Shown here: positions 1-7,125 of the stretch, piece after piece
Layout: each line of letters opens with the position of its first letter
How positions within the stretch are numbered: the first letter of the stretch is position 1
NCBI GenBank assembly: GCA_964426915.1
Contig: CAYRTD010000088.1
Location: 1-17,333 of the forward strand
DNA from: CAYRTD01 sp964426915
GTDB lineage: Bacteria > Bacteroidota > Bacteroidia > Bacteroidales > GCA-2748055
Direction of reading: 5' to 3'
DNA length: 17,333 nucleotides
Notes under the pieces: model-generated
What the model saw: the letters and a program-made list of their open reading frames with translations, nothing else
What the model was told of the DNA's origin: nothing
The model's database searches: none
Program-made: the position numbers and the translations under genes

Positions 1-99
1 TCCGGCGAGCATAACGCAGAACCGAGTGATAACGAGCTCACGAATACCGCTTAAATATATTACTGAATGAGTATATCGGACATTATGGACAGACACTAA
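1..99 (+). repeat. Edge-truncated copy of a composite dispersed repeat
   Basis: Positions 1-19 carry a block CCGGCGAGCATAACG that also occurs, inverted, at 16088-16102. Positions 73-99 carry the 27-bp repeat core that also occurs at 12449-12475. In the reverse complement of the right-hand copy the same two blocks come in the same order, but are about 50 bp closer together. The left edge of the window cuts the element, so its full length cannot be seen. It contains no gene. I infer a decayed mobile or dispersed repeat; the sequence gives no transposase to name it by. Confidence 0.6.
73..99 (+). repeat. 27-bp dispersed repeat, copy 1
   Basis: This 27-bp stretch (core GGACATTATGGACAGACAC) is identical to 12449-12475 and nearly identical, inverted, to 16060-16081. 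Read on the minus strand the motif contains TGTCTGTCC, so a TG-starting end typical of terminal inverted repeats of DDE-transposase insertion sequences is possible. It lies about 50 bp upstream of the Lrp-type regulator gene. Whether it is a solo terminal repeat is an inference. Confidence 0.75.
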
Positions 100-149
100 G
101 TAATATTTTACTGAAATAAGAATCTTACTATTAAATTTTTGCTTTTAAT

Positions 150-614
150 ATGGAAGAAAGTTTATTGATAGATGATCTGGATAAAAAAATCCTCTCCCTG
201 ATTACTGAAAACGCCCGTATCCCTTACCTTGAAGTTGCCCGTGAATGTAAAGTCTCCGGAGCAGCCATCCACCAGAGAATACAAAGGTTGAGCAAGCTGG
301 GTATTATTACCGGTTCGGAATTCAAAATTGATCCGAAAAAAATCGGTTATCACACCTGCGCCTACATGGGAATTTTCCTTGAGAGTGCCAGCTTATATCC
401 TGAAGTAGTAAAAAAACTCCGGGATATTCCACAAATTGTTCAGTGCCATTATACCACCGGAAATTATAGTATCTTCATTAAGGTATACACAAAAAACAAT
501 GAAGACCTGAAGCATGTACTGGTAGATAAGTTACAGGCAATTCCCGGTATCGCAAGGACAGAAACATTTATCTCACTTGAGGAGTCCTTTAATCGTCAAC
601 TTCCACTCAGCTAG
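150..614 (+). CDS. Lrp/AsnC-family transcriptional regulator
   Basis: A 154-residue protein of normal length for the Lrp/AsnC family. Residues about 8-60 form the winged helix-turn-helix (LDKKILSLITENARIP, then the recognition region SGAAIHQRIQRL and GIITG). Residues about 68-148 form the ligand-binding RAM (AsnC_trans_reg) domain, with the GNYSIFIKV strand in its centre. Family members bind DNA as dimers or octamers and usually sense amino acids; the effector and targets here are unknown. The ATG start fits the family N-terminus. It is transcribed alone on the plus strand. Its 3' end overlaps the end of the convergent RlmB gene by 8 bp, so the two stop codons lie inside each other's reading region. 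No clear promoter was found in the short upstream stretch, which is partly repeat DNA. Confidence 0.93.
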   Translation: MEESLLIDDLDKKILSLITENARIPYLEVARECKVSGAAIHQRIQRLSKLGIITGSEFKIDPKKIGYHTCAYMGIFLESASLYPEVVKKLRDIPQIVQCHYTTGNYSIFIKVYTKNNEDLKHVLVDKLQAIPGIARTETFISLEESFNRQLPLS

Positions 615-1353
615 TTATTTTTCTTTGCCGTAAAACTTCATACATCGAAATTGAAGCCGCAACAGATACATTAAAAGATCCGGTTTCACCTGTCATGGGA
701 ATGGCAATTTGCTCATTGCAAAGGTAAAGGAGGTTATCAGAAATGCCCTTATCTTCACTTCCCATAAGCAAAGCCAGAGGACCTCTTAACTTCACATCGT
801 ACAGATTGGTTTCCGATTTTTCCGTTACCCCAAAAACCGCAATACCAGAGTCCTTCATTTGTTTTATGGTATTTGGAAGAGATGCTACCCGTGAAACCGG
901 GATTTTCAATAATGCTCCGGCCGATGTTTTTACAGCATCGGCATTTACACGGGCAGCTCCTTTTTCAGGGATAACTATTCCGTTGAAACCTAAACATTCT
1001 GCTGAACGTGCAATTGCACCGAAATTCCTCACGTCGGATACTCCATCCAAAATAAGTAACAGGGGATCCTGACCCTTTTCATATAGCCGGGTAACCATTT
1101 CATCAAATGGATAATATGATATTTCGGAAATAAAAGCGATCACTCCCTGGTGATTCTTCTGGCTAATCTTATTAAGCTTCTCAGGGGGAACAAACTGAAA
1201 AGCTATTTCATTTTCCCTTGCCAGCTTAAATAATTCCTGCAAATTTTCTGAATCGGATTTCCTTGCAATCAATAGTTTGTCGAGTTCTTTCCCCGATTTA
1301 ATTGCTTCAGTAACTGAGTGGATACCGAAAATATAGTCTGTTTTTTTTTTCAC
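607..1353 (-). CDS. rlmB: RlmB-type 23S rRNA (guanosine-2'-O-)-methyltransferase
   Basis: A 248-residue SpoU/TrmH-superfamily (SPOUT) enzyme that uses S-adenosylmethionine to methylate a ribose 2'-OH. Residues about 6-78 are the RNA-binding SpoU_sub_bind domain (IFGIHSVTEAI). Residues about 97-245 are the knotted catalytic domain, with motif 1 around VRNFGAIARSAE (N110, R116), motif 2 MGSEDKGIS (E200) and motif 3 GSFNVSVAA (N228). Family members with this layout methylate G2251 of 23S rRNA; the exact site is inferred. Motif 3 has Phe where Leu is usual, a mild change. The start is GTG, followed at once by ten A residues in the coding strand. It is the last gene of the ABC-F/GWxTD/RlmB operon, 8 bp after the GWxTD stop. 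Confidence 0.9.
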   Translation of the reverse strand: MKKKTDYIFGIHSVTEAIKSGKELDKLLIARKSDSENLQELFKLARENEIAFQFVPPEKLNKISQKNHQGVIAFISEISYYPFDEMVTRLYEKGQDPLLLILDGVSDVRNFGAIARSAECLGFNGIVIPEKGAARVNADAVKTSAGALLKIPVSRVASLPNTIKQMKDSGIAVFGVTEKSETNLYDVKLRGPLALLMGSEDKGISDNLLYLCNEQIAIPMTGETGSFNVSVAASISMYEVLRQRKITS

Positions 1354-1361
1354 AGTGAATA

Positions 1362-2663
1362 TTAATAATCAGTTGAATAAATCTTCCCTTCTCTCCAGCT
1401 TCTGACTGCTTCAGCCCATAGGGCTGTTGAACTACTGCGCCTGTCGAGCTGATAACGGTTGTAGGTAAATTGATTTTGTTTCCGGTTAAATACAAATTCA
1501 ACCGGATTACGTGATTTTGATGTGAGGTAGATCCACTTTTCCTGGTCGGGGAGTTTCTCCATTATTTCCGGAGGACCAAAAATAATATAGATCATTCCTC
1601 TGTCTGTTTTCCAGCCTTCTTTATAGGAAGAAAAATATAAATTAGCGTAAAGGACCCGGTTATAATAAACCCTTATAAGTTCTCTCGCACCCTCCAGGTT
1701 TCCTGCAGCACTCAACCAGAAATTATCAATGGCCAGTTTTCGGTTTGGCTCCATTCGAAGATCCCTGAATTCAGCAGAGGAAGTCAGATATACCAAAGGA
1801 GCCAACAGATCATCGGTGGTTTTGGCCCTGGGGAAACTCTGTCCAAAATTAAAAAGGCTTAAACCCTCATCAGCATCCTTCAGCATTTTGAACTTGTAGA
1901 TTCCCTGCCTGTCAAGCGAGTATTGCATAGTGTCATTATAAGGCAATGACCAGGCAGAATCCGGAAAATCCTGCATGGGGATATCAGGTGTTGTAGAAAA
2001 AACAGGCCGGGGTAAGGCTCGGTCCATATTATAATAATCGATATAAATACTGTCATATCCCATTCTGTTATAACTGATTCGAAATTCTTCACCCTTCGAA
2101 AAGTTCTTTGTAAAAAGAGGATATCCTGATTTTACCGAGAGAATTCTGAAATTCTGTGAACTCAGGGGATTACGTTTATCAACGATGAGATAATTCCTTG
2201 TAATGGTTCCCCTGTTTCCGTCTTCTACATCTATTCGCACGGTATATCGCTTTCCTGTTTTTGCTTTCAGGGGAAGAGCTGAAAAATAACTGTTCCGGAC
2301 TTCCTCCCTGTTAAGAGTTTTACTTATTGTTGCAGAGTCACTCACGGCAAGGAAGTTATTATTATCCCCAATTTCGAAAAGAAAAAAACTTATGGTAATA
2401 TAAGCGAGGTAATCACCTGCTTCATTTGCCTGGTTGAATAAAAGTTCTGCAGGATAAATACGGATGTATACTACTGAACTGGAATCATTTATATGATTTG
2501 TGCTAAAATCCGGGTGAAGACTGCTCCGGCTGGGATTGTAAATGTCAGCCATATTCCTTTCTCTTTCCCTTTTCTGGATCTTCTGAGAGGTAGAGCAGGA
2601 AAACATCATTACCGCAAGGCAGCACAGTATCAGATAAGCTAATGATCTAAATGATGTATTCAT
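1362..2663 (-). CDS. GWxTD-domain lipoprotein
   Basis: A 433-residue protein with an N-terminal lipoprotein signal: a hydrophobic stretch at residues 8-21 and a lipobox-like MMFSC, with Cys23 as the likely lipidated residue. It is therefore probably anchored in the inner or outer membrane facing the periplasm. The C-terminal third has the GWxTD signature (GWKTD, residues 350-354, followed by RGMIYIIFGPPE), the hallmark of a family common in Bacteroidota and Acidobacteriota whose role is not established. The middle part (about 60-270) looks beta-rich. It lies 16 bp downstream of the ABC-F gene and 8 bp upstream of rlmB, so co-transcription is very likely. A link to translation is suggested only by these neighbours. 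Confidence 0.88.
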   Translation of the reverse strand: MNTSFRSLAYLILCCLAVMMFSCSTSQKIQKRERERNMADIYNPSRSSLHPDFSTNHINDSSSVVYIRIYPAELLFNQANEAGDYLAYITISFFLFEIGDNNNFLAVSDSATISKTLNREEVRNSYFSALPLKAKTGKRYTVRIDVEDGNRGTITRNYLIVDKRNPLSSQNFRILSVKSGYPLFTKNFSKGEEFRISYNRMGYDSIYIDYYNMDRALPRPVFSTTPDIPMQDFPDSAWSLPYNDTMQYSLDRQGIYKFKMLKDADEGLSLFNFGQSFPRAKTTDDLLAPLVYLTSSAEFRDLRMEPNRKLAIDNFWLSAAGNLEGARELIRVYYNRVLYANLYFSSYKEGWKTDRGMIYIIFGPPEIMEKLPDQEKWIYLTSKSRNPVEFVFNRKQNQFTYNRYQLDRRSSSTALWAEAVRSWREGKIYSTDY

Positions 2664-2679
2664 AATTTTACTAATTTAC

Positions 2680-4617
2680 TCAAAATCTTTCTTCTTTAAG
2701 GCCTTCAAGTTCAATATGAACAGACTCCCATTCCCTCATCTTTATATCAATGCTTTTCTTCACCTTACCGTATGATTCAAAAAGCTCACTATTTTCAATA
2801 TTCTCAGGTTTTGAAAGTTGAGCATCCATGCTTTCCATCTCTCCTTCCAGACTTTCGATCTCCGCTTCAAGATTTCCCAGCTTGCTTTCGAGCTTCCGAA
2901 GCTTCCTGTCAAGCTTTTTCATTTCTTCATAGCGCATTTTATTTCCTGAATCTCCTCCACCCGCAGCTTCATCCTTCTGCCTGTTCTTCTTTTCAAGTTC
3001 ACGCAGGGAATCCAGCTTCCGACGTTCAAGGAAATTCTGAATCCCGCCAAGATGCTCTCTCAAATTTTTATTTTTAAATTCATATACTTTATCCACCAAA
3101 CCATCGAGGAAGTCCCTGTCATGACTTACCACAATTAATGTACCATCGTAATTTGCAAGGGCGATTTTTAGAATGTCCTTAGATCTCATGTCAAGATGAT
3201 TTGTGGGCTCATCCATTAACAGCAGATTATTCGATTCGAGCAGCATCAATGCAAGTGATAACCGGGAACGTTCACCTCCTGAAAGCACATTTACCTTTTT
3301 GTCAACATCTTCTCCACTAAAAAGAAAGGCTCCAAGTATATCCCTGACCCTGGTGCGCATTTCTCCTGTCGCAACGGTATCAATGGTTTCAAAAACTGTT
3401 TTTTTTTCGTCCAGTAATTCATCCTGATTCTGTGCAAAATAGCCTAAAGAGAGATTTTGACCTCTTGTTAATTCCCCCTCATAATCAAGGACACCGGCAA
3501 TAATTTTCATCAGGGTTGTTTTTCCTTCCCCGTTCCTGCCCACAAACGCAATTTTTTCACCTCTCTCAAGAACAAAATCTACATCTTGTAAAACTTTATT
3601 ATCGCCATAGGATTTTGACAGATTTTCGGATTTACACACCACCCTTCCCGAACGTGGAGAGGGTGGGAATTTAACATTCATCCTGGCATCATCCCTGTCT
3701 TCGATCTCAATTCTTTCAAGTTTTTCCAGTTGTTTTATCCGCGATTGTACCTGAACTGCCTTAGTAGCTTTATACCTGAAACGTTCAATAAATTCTTCGG
3801 TGTCCTTAATCATTTTCTGTTGATTCTGGAATGAAGCCAGTTCCTGTTCACGTCTTTCTTCCCGGAATTCCATGTACCTGGAATACGGCAGCCTGTAATC
3901 AATCAACTTCCCAAGACTGATCTCAATAGTACGATTAGTAACCTTATCAAGAAAAGTCCTGTCATGAGAAATCAGAATAATCCCTCCACTGTAACCGGAT
4001 AAATAATCCTCTATCCATTGAATTGATTCTATATCCAGATGATTAGTCGGCTCATCAAGCAGAATATAATCAGGTTTTCTCAGGAGTATCTTAGCAAGCT
4101 CAATGCGCATTCTCCAACCACCACTGAATTCTGATGTCTGACGATCCATATCCGAAGAAGCAAAACCCAGACCGACAAGCGTCTTTTCAACATCTGCATG
4201 AAGGCTTGACCCTCCTTCCATTTCAAAACTTTCATTCAATGTTGCCAGATCTTCAATAATTTTAAGGTATTCAGGCGATTCATAATCATCCCGCACTTCA
4301 AGTTCACGATTAAGCTTACTGATCTCTCTTTCCATAGCCAGGATCTCTCCAAAAGCCGTTACTGCCTCCTCATATACAGTATTCCCGTCCATATGCCTCA
4401 TTTGTTGAGGAAGATACCCGATCGTGGTTTCATTTGAAACCACTACCTTTCCCTCAGAAGGTTCCTGCAAACCTGATATGATTCTTAACAAGGTAGTCTT
4501 ACCGGCACCATTACGTCCTACAAGACCAATCCTGTCCCTTTCTCCTACCTGAAAAGAAACTCTATCCAATAGAACATTTCCCCCAAACCTTACAGATATA
4601 TTATCAACTGAAATCAT
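2680..4617 (-). CDS. ABC-F family ATPase (ribosome-associated type)
   Basis: A 645-residue soluble protein with two ABC ATPase domains and no membrane segments, the ABC-F layout. Domain 1: Walker A GRNGAGKT (34-41), signature FSGGW (164-168), Walker B with DEPTNHLD (188-195), switch SHD (217-219). Domain 2: GRNGEGKT (360-367), LSGGE (445-449), DEPTNHLD (469-476), SHD (498-500). The interdomain linker (about 243-325) is charged and helical, like the P-site tRNA interaction motif of the family. Residues about 535-645 form a highly charged C-terminal coiled coil. ABC-F proteins bind the ribosomal E site and relieve stalling or give antibiotic resistance; which applies here is not visible. It is the first gene of the operon with the GWxTD lipoprotein and rlmB, and is divergent from the DUF302 gene across a 168-bp gap. 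Confidence 0.95.
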   Translation of the reverse strand: MISVDNISVRFGGNVLLDRVSFQVGERDRIGLVGRNGAGKTTLLRIISGLQEPSEGKVVVSNETTIGYLPQQMRHMDGNTVYEEAVTAFGEILAMEREISKLNRELEVRDDYESPEYLKIIEDLATLNESFEMEGGSSLHADVEKTLVGLGFASSDMDRQTSEFSGGWRMRIELAKILLRKPDYILLDEPTNHLDIESIQWIEDYLSGYSGGIILISHDRTFLDKVTNRTIEISLGKLIDYRLPYSRYMEFREERREQELASFQNQQKMIKDTEEFIERFRYKATKAVQVQSRIKQLEKLERIEIEDRDDARMNVKFPPSPRSGRVVCKSENLSKSYGDNKVLQDVDFVLERGEKIAFVGRNGEGKTTLMKIIAGVLDYEGELTRGQNLSLGYFAQNQDELLDEKKTVFETIDTVATGEMRTRVRDILGAFLFSGEDVDKKVNVLSGGERSRLSLALMLLESNNLLLMDEPTNHLDMRSKDILKIALANYDGTLIVVSHDRDFLDGLVDKVYEFKNKNLREHLGGIQNFLERRKLDSLRELEKKNRQKDEAAGGGDSGNKMRYEEMKKLDRKLRKLESKLGNLEAEIESLEGEMESMDAQLSKPENIENSELFESYGKVKKSIDIKMREWESVHIELEGLKEERF

Positions 4618-4785
4618 AGAATGTTATTTTGAACAAATTTTCCTGCCAATGGTTATTTTTTATGAGTTTTTAACACTAAACCACATTTTTCCGGTCCGTC
4701 TATTTTTCAAATCAAAAGAATAATTCGGACAAGAAAATATTTTGCGAAAATATAACGAAGAATTTACAAAACATAACTAAAAAAA

Positions 4786-5268
4786 ATGAATAACTCAATT
4801 GTCTTTTTTCTGACCGGACTGATACTTGGTGGTCTGGCTATAGGCTTTGCGCTTTATAAGTCAAGTCCGGATATCCTTTTAAAAGAAAACCAGAGCAAAT
4901 ATGATATAGAGCAATCCATAGCTATCCTTCAGGCAGAAGCCGATGAGACAGGGTGGAATATTACCAACCGGCATGACCTGCAGGCCACCCTGATCAAACA
5001 CGGAAAGAAAGATCCCGGAAAAACAGTCGTTGTGGAACTTTGCAATCCCGACCTGGCTGCAGAGATTCTTGCTCCGGACGAAGCTAAAGTTGTTTCAAAT
5101 ATGATGCCATGCCGGATTGCCCTTTATGAAAAATCGGACGGTAACATCTATTATTCCAGGATGAATTCAGGCTTGCTTGCCAGGGCCATGGGAGGAATGG
5201 TAAAAGGTCACATGAAGGCTGCCCATGACGATATCGAAGATATGCTTTCATTAATTGAATCTGAATAA
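4786..5268 (+). CDS. DUF302-domain membrane-anchored protein
   Basis: A 160-residue protein. Residues 4-24 form one hydrophobic, Gly-rich membrane segment. The rest is a DUF302 domain, recognised by VVVELCNPDLAAEIL (Cys86) and MMPCRIALYE (Cys109), which match the usual CNP and PC-R/L-x-x-Y-E landmarks of this family. Function is not established; members are often found near redox or metal-related genes, and the two conserved Cys are consistent with that but prove nothing. The start ATG follows an A-rich stretch. The gene stands alone between the divergent ABC-F gene and the GC-rich island at 5341-5540. Confidence 0.82.
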   Translation: MNNSIVFFLTGLILGGLAIGFALYKSSPDILLKENQSKYDIEQSIAILQAEADETGWNITNRHDLQATLIKHGKKDPGKTVVVELCNPDLAAEILAPDEAKVVSNMMPCRIALYEKSDGNIYYSRMNSGLLARAMGGMVKGHMKAAHDDIEDMLSLIESE

Positions 5269-5340
5269 TCCGCTCTCTGTTTTTTCCTGCAACTGAAAAA
5301 GTAGCAAAGAAGTAAAAACTACCACTACGGCTTATTAGCA

Positions 5341-5540
5341 TGGCTCGCAGGCCCGCCAAAACGCCCGGCTTTGCTCTGCTGAGGCCTTCGCCATGGATCT
5401 AAACTAAGTCCTTCGCCATGCGCCTAGGCACGCTGTCGCAGAAGCTTTAGCGTAGGCGCCTGAAGCTTCAGCGCAAGCGTAAGGCTTCTGCCGCCGGTGA
5501 AAGCTGCGCGCTGCGTCTACGGCAAGCCTTCGGTGGCCGA
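5341..5540. repeat. GC-rich palindromic intergenic island
   Basis: By hand count 125 of these 200 bases are G or C, clearly richer than the flanking genes and the AT-rich leader on each side. It is full of short palindromes: CCATGG (5391-5396), GCCTAGGC (5422-5429), AGGCGCCT (5454-5461) and TGAAGCTTCA (5461-5470). CCTTCGCCATG occurs twice (about 5385 and 5410). A long imperfect inverted repeat spans 5438-5491. No ORF here resembles a protein. It fills most of the 345-bp gap between the DUF302 and RlmD genes. I cannot name the repeat family; it could be a dispersed GC-rich element or encode a structured RNA. Confidence 0.6.
5438..5491. repeat. Imperfect inverted repeat inside the GC-rich island
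   Basis: GCAGAAGCTT at 5438-5447 pairs with AGGCTTCTGC at 5482-5491 (9 of 10), around a central perfect palindrome TGAAGCTTCA (5461-5470). The structure could form a hairpin or cruciform. There is no T-run after it, so it is not a typical terminator. Confidence 0.55.
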
Positions 5541-5582
5541 TGGAAAGCGAAGTCTGGGGTTCGTTTTAGTTTGATTTTTTTG

Positions 5583-5606
5583 CCTGTCCTGAGTATTCCC
5601 GAAGGG
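5583..5606 (+). repeat. Short repeat-like motif of the TGTCCTGAG...CGAAGG type
   Basis: CCTGTCCTGAG followed six bases later by CGAAGGG resembles a short dispersed repeat that I recall from intergenic DNA of many environmental bacteria. It lies just before the RlmD promoter. Only one copy is seen in this window, so calling it a repeat rests on memory of similar sequences rather than on the window. Confidence 0.3.
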
Positions 5607-5612
5607 TTACCT

Positions 5613-5643
5613 TTTGATCAAGGAAAATAACAGGCTATATTTG
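5613..5643 (+). promoter_or_regulatory. Bacteroidota-type promoter for RlmD gene
   Basis: TTTG at 5613-5616, a spacer of exactly 19 bp, then TATATTTG at 5636-5643. This equals the described Bacteroidota housekeeping consensus TTTG-N19-TAnnTTTG at every fixed base. Transcription would begin near 5648-5650, giving a leader of about 20 nt before the GTG at 5668. This position rules out the earlier possible TTG starts at 5614 and 5641. Confidence 0.75.
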
Positions 5644-5667
5644 CAAGCTGAACAAAAAACTGAAAAA

Positions 5668-7071
5668 GTGGGGAGAAGAAAATTACCTTTTTACGAAAAA
5701 ATTGAAATCACCGGAACAGGAGCTGAAGGAAAAGCAATTGCCAGAATTAACGAAAAAGTGGTTTTTGTAAAATATGCGGCACCCGGTGATATTGTTGACC
5801 TGCAGGTAACAAGAAAAAAGAAAAAATACATGGAAGCGAAAATTATACGTTTTCATAAGTATTCTGATATCAGAGTCGAACCTTTTTGTGAACATTTTGG
5901 CATTTGTGGCGGCTGCAAATGGCAGCATATTCCCTATGAACTCCAGACAAAGTTTAAGCAAAAAGAGGTGGAAGATGCTTTGCAGAGAATTGGAAAACTT
6001 GATATACCAGAGATTTCGCCGATTTTAAGTTCTGAAAATGAACGTTTTTACAGGAACAAGCTGGAATTCACTTTTTCAGCCCACCGCTGGTTAAGTCAGG
6101 AAGAAATTGATTCCGGGAAAGAAATTGAGGAAACCCGGGCTCTGGGATTCCATGTTCCGGGCTTATTCGATAAGGTTACAGACATCAAAAAGTGCTGGCT
6201 GCAAGCCGATCCGAGTAATGCAATCAGGAATACAATCAAAGAATACAGTCTTAAGAATAATCTTGAATATTTTAATCAAAAAGTACACGGAGGTTTTTTG
6301 AGAAATCTCATTATCCGAACCTCCTCAACGGGTGAAACCATGGTTATTCTTTCTTTCTATCAAGAAAATGAACCTGAGCGTAAGAAACTGCTGAATTACC
6401 TTAGCGCTGAAATCCCAAATATCAACTCCCTGATGTATGTGATTAATTCGAAAGCTAATGATACACTCTACGACCAGGATATTAAAGTTTTCAAAGGAAA
6501 GGATCACATAATTGAAGTGATGGGTGATTTAAAATTCAAAATAGGTCCCAAGTCCTTTTTTCAGACAAATACAGAACAAGCCCTGAAATTATATAACACT
6601 ACAAGGATCTTTGCCGGAATACGTCCACATGAAACCGTTTACGATCTGTATACCGGCACAGGTACAATAGCGAATTTTATTGCTAAAGATGCGGGAAAAG
6701 TAGTAGGAATTGAATCAGTGCCGGAGGCTATTGAGGATGCCAGGATCAATTCCGGATTGAACCAGATCACCAATACATCCTTTCATGCAGGAGATATGAA
6801 GGATCTGCTGAATGAAGAGTTTGTAGCCAGGCACGGAAAACCGGAGGTGATTATAACTGATCCCCCAAGGGCCGGAATGCATAAAAATGTAGTTGAACAA
6901 CTATTGAAATTACAGGCTCAAAGGATTGTTTATGTAAGCTGTAATCCTGCCACTCAGGCGAGAGATCTTGAAATTTTGGGCCCATTATATAAAATAGCTG
7001 AAGTTCAGCCTGTTGACATGTTTCCACATACCCACCATGTAGAAAATGTTGTACGACTGGAAAAACGCTAA
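5668..7071 (+). CDS. rlmD: RlmD-type 23S rRNA (uracil-5-)-methyltransferase
   Basis: A SAM-dependent RNA m5U methyltransferase of the TrmA/RlmCD family, 467 residues from the GTG chosen here. Residues about 5-65 are a TRAM RNA-binding domain. An iron-sulfur cluster motif follows: C74-x5-C80-x2-C83 with a fourth Cys at 176. The C-terminal half has FFQTN (297-301), the SAM-binding DLYTGTGT (about 326-333), DPPRAGM (398-404) and the catalytic Cys425 in SCNPAT, ending with the family's HTHHVENVV. Family members of this type methylate U1939 of 23S rRNA; the target is inferred. The frame stays open to 5593, but earlier starts (TTG 5614, TTG 5641) lie inside a perfect promoter, and GTG 5668 gives the usual family N-terminus (VGRRKLPFYEKIEI). 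It converges with the AGCS symporter gene. Confidence 0.93.
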   Translation: MGRRKLPFYEKIEITGTGAEGKAIARINEKVVFVKYAAPGDIVDLQVTRKKKKYMEAKIIRFHKYSDIRVEPFCEHFGICGGCKWQHIPYELQTKFKQKEVEDALQRIGKLDIPEISPILSSENERFYRNKLEFTFSAHRWLSQEEIDSGKEIEETRALGFHVPGLFDKVTDIKKCWLQADPSNAIRNTIKEYSLKNNLEYFNQKVHGGFLRNLIIRTSSTGETMVILSFYQENEPERKKLLNYLSAEIPNINSLMYVINSKANDTLYDQDIKVFKGKDHIIEVMGDLKFKIGPKSFFQTNTEQALKLYNTTRIFAGIRPHETVYDLYTGTGTIANFIAKDAGKVVGIESVPEAIEDARINSGLNQITNTSFHAGDMKDLLNEEFVARHGKPEVIITDPPRAGMHKNVVEQLLKLQAQRIVYVSCNPATQARDLEILGPLYKIAEVQPVDMFPHTHHVENVVRLEKR

Positions 7072-7125
7072 GCTGAATTCCACCATTTCACATGCCAATT
7101 TTCAGATCAGTCATTTGAAATTCTA

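Noticed and set aside
2772..3077. Plus-strand reading frame of about 100 residues inside the ABC-F gene
   Set aside because: It is a shadow of the conserved C-terminal coiled-coil coding region and has no recognisable domain.
4618..4785. Promoters in the divergent ABC-F/DUF302 gap
   Set aside because: Only seven-of-eight -7 matches (for example AAAATTTG on the minus strand) without a properly spaced TTTG; not reported as features.
5341..5600. tRNA or other known RNA gene in the GC-rich island
   Set aside because: GGTTCG occurs at 5568-5573 region, but no acceptor, D-arm or anticodon pairing around it could be found.
7072..7125. Bidirectional terminator between RlmD and AGCS genes
   Set aside because: Only short imperfect pairing (GAATTCC with GAAATTC) is visible; not convincing.
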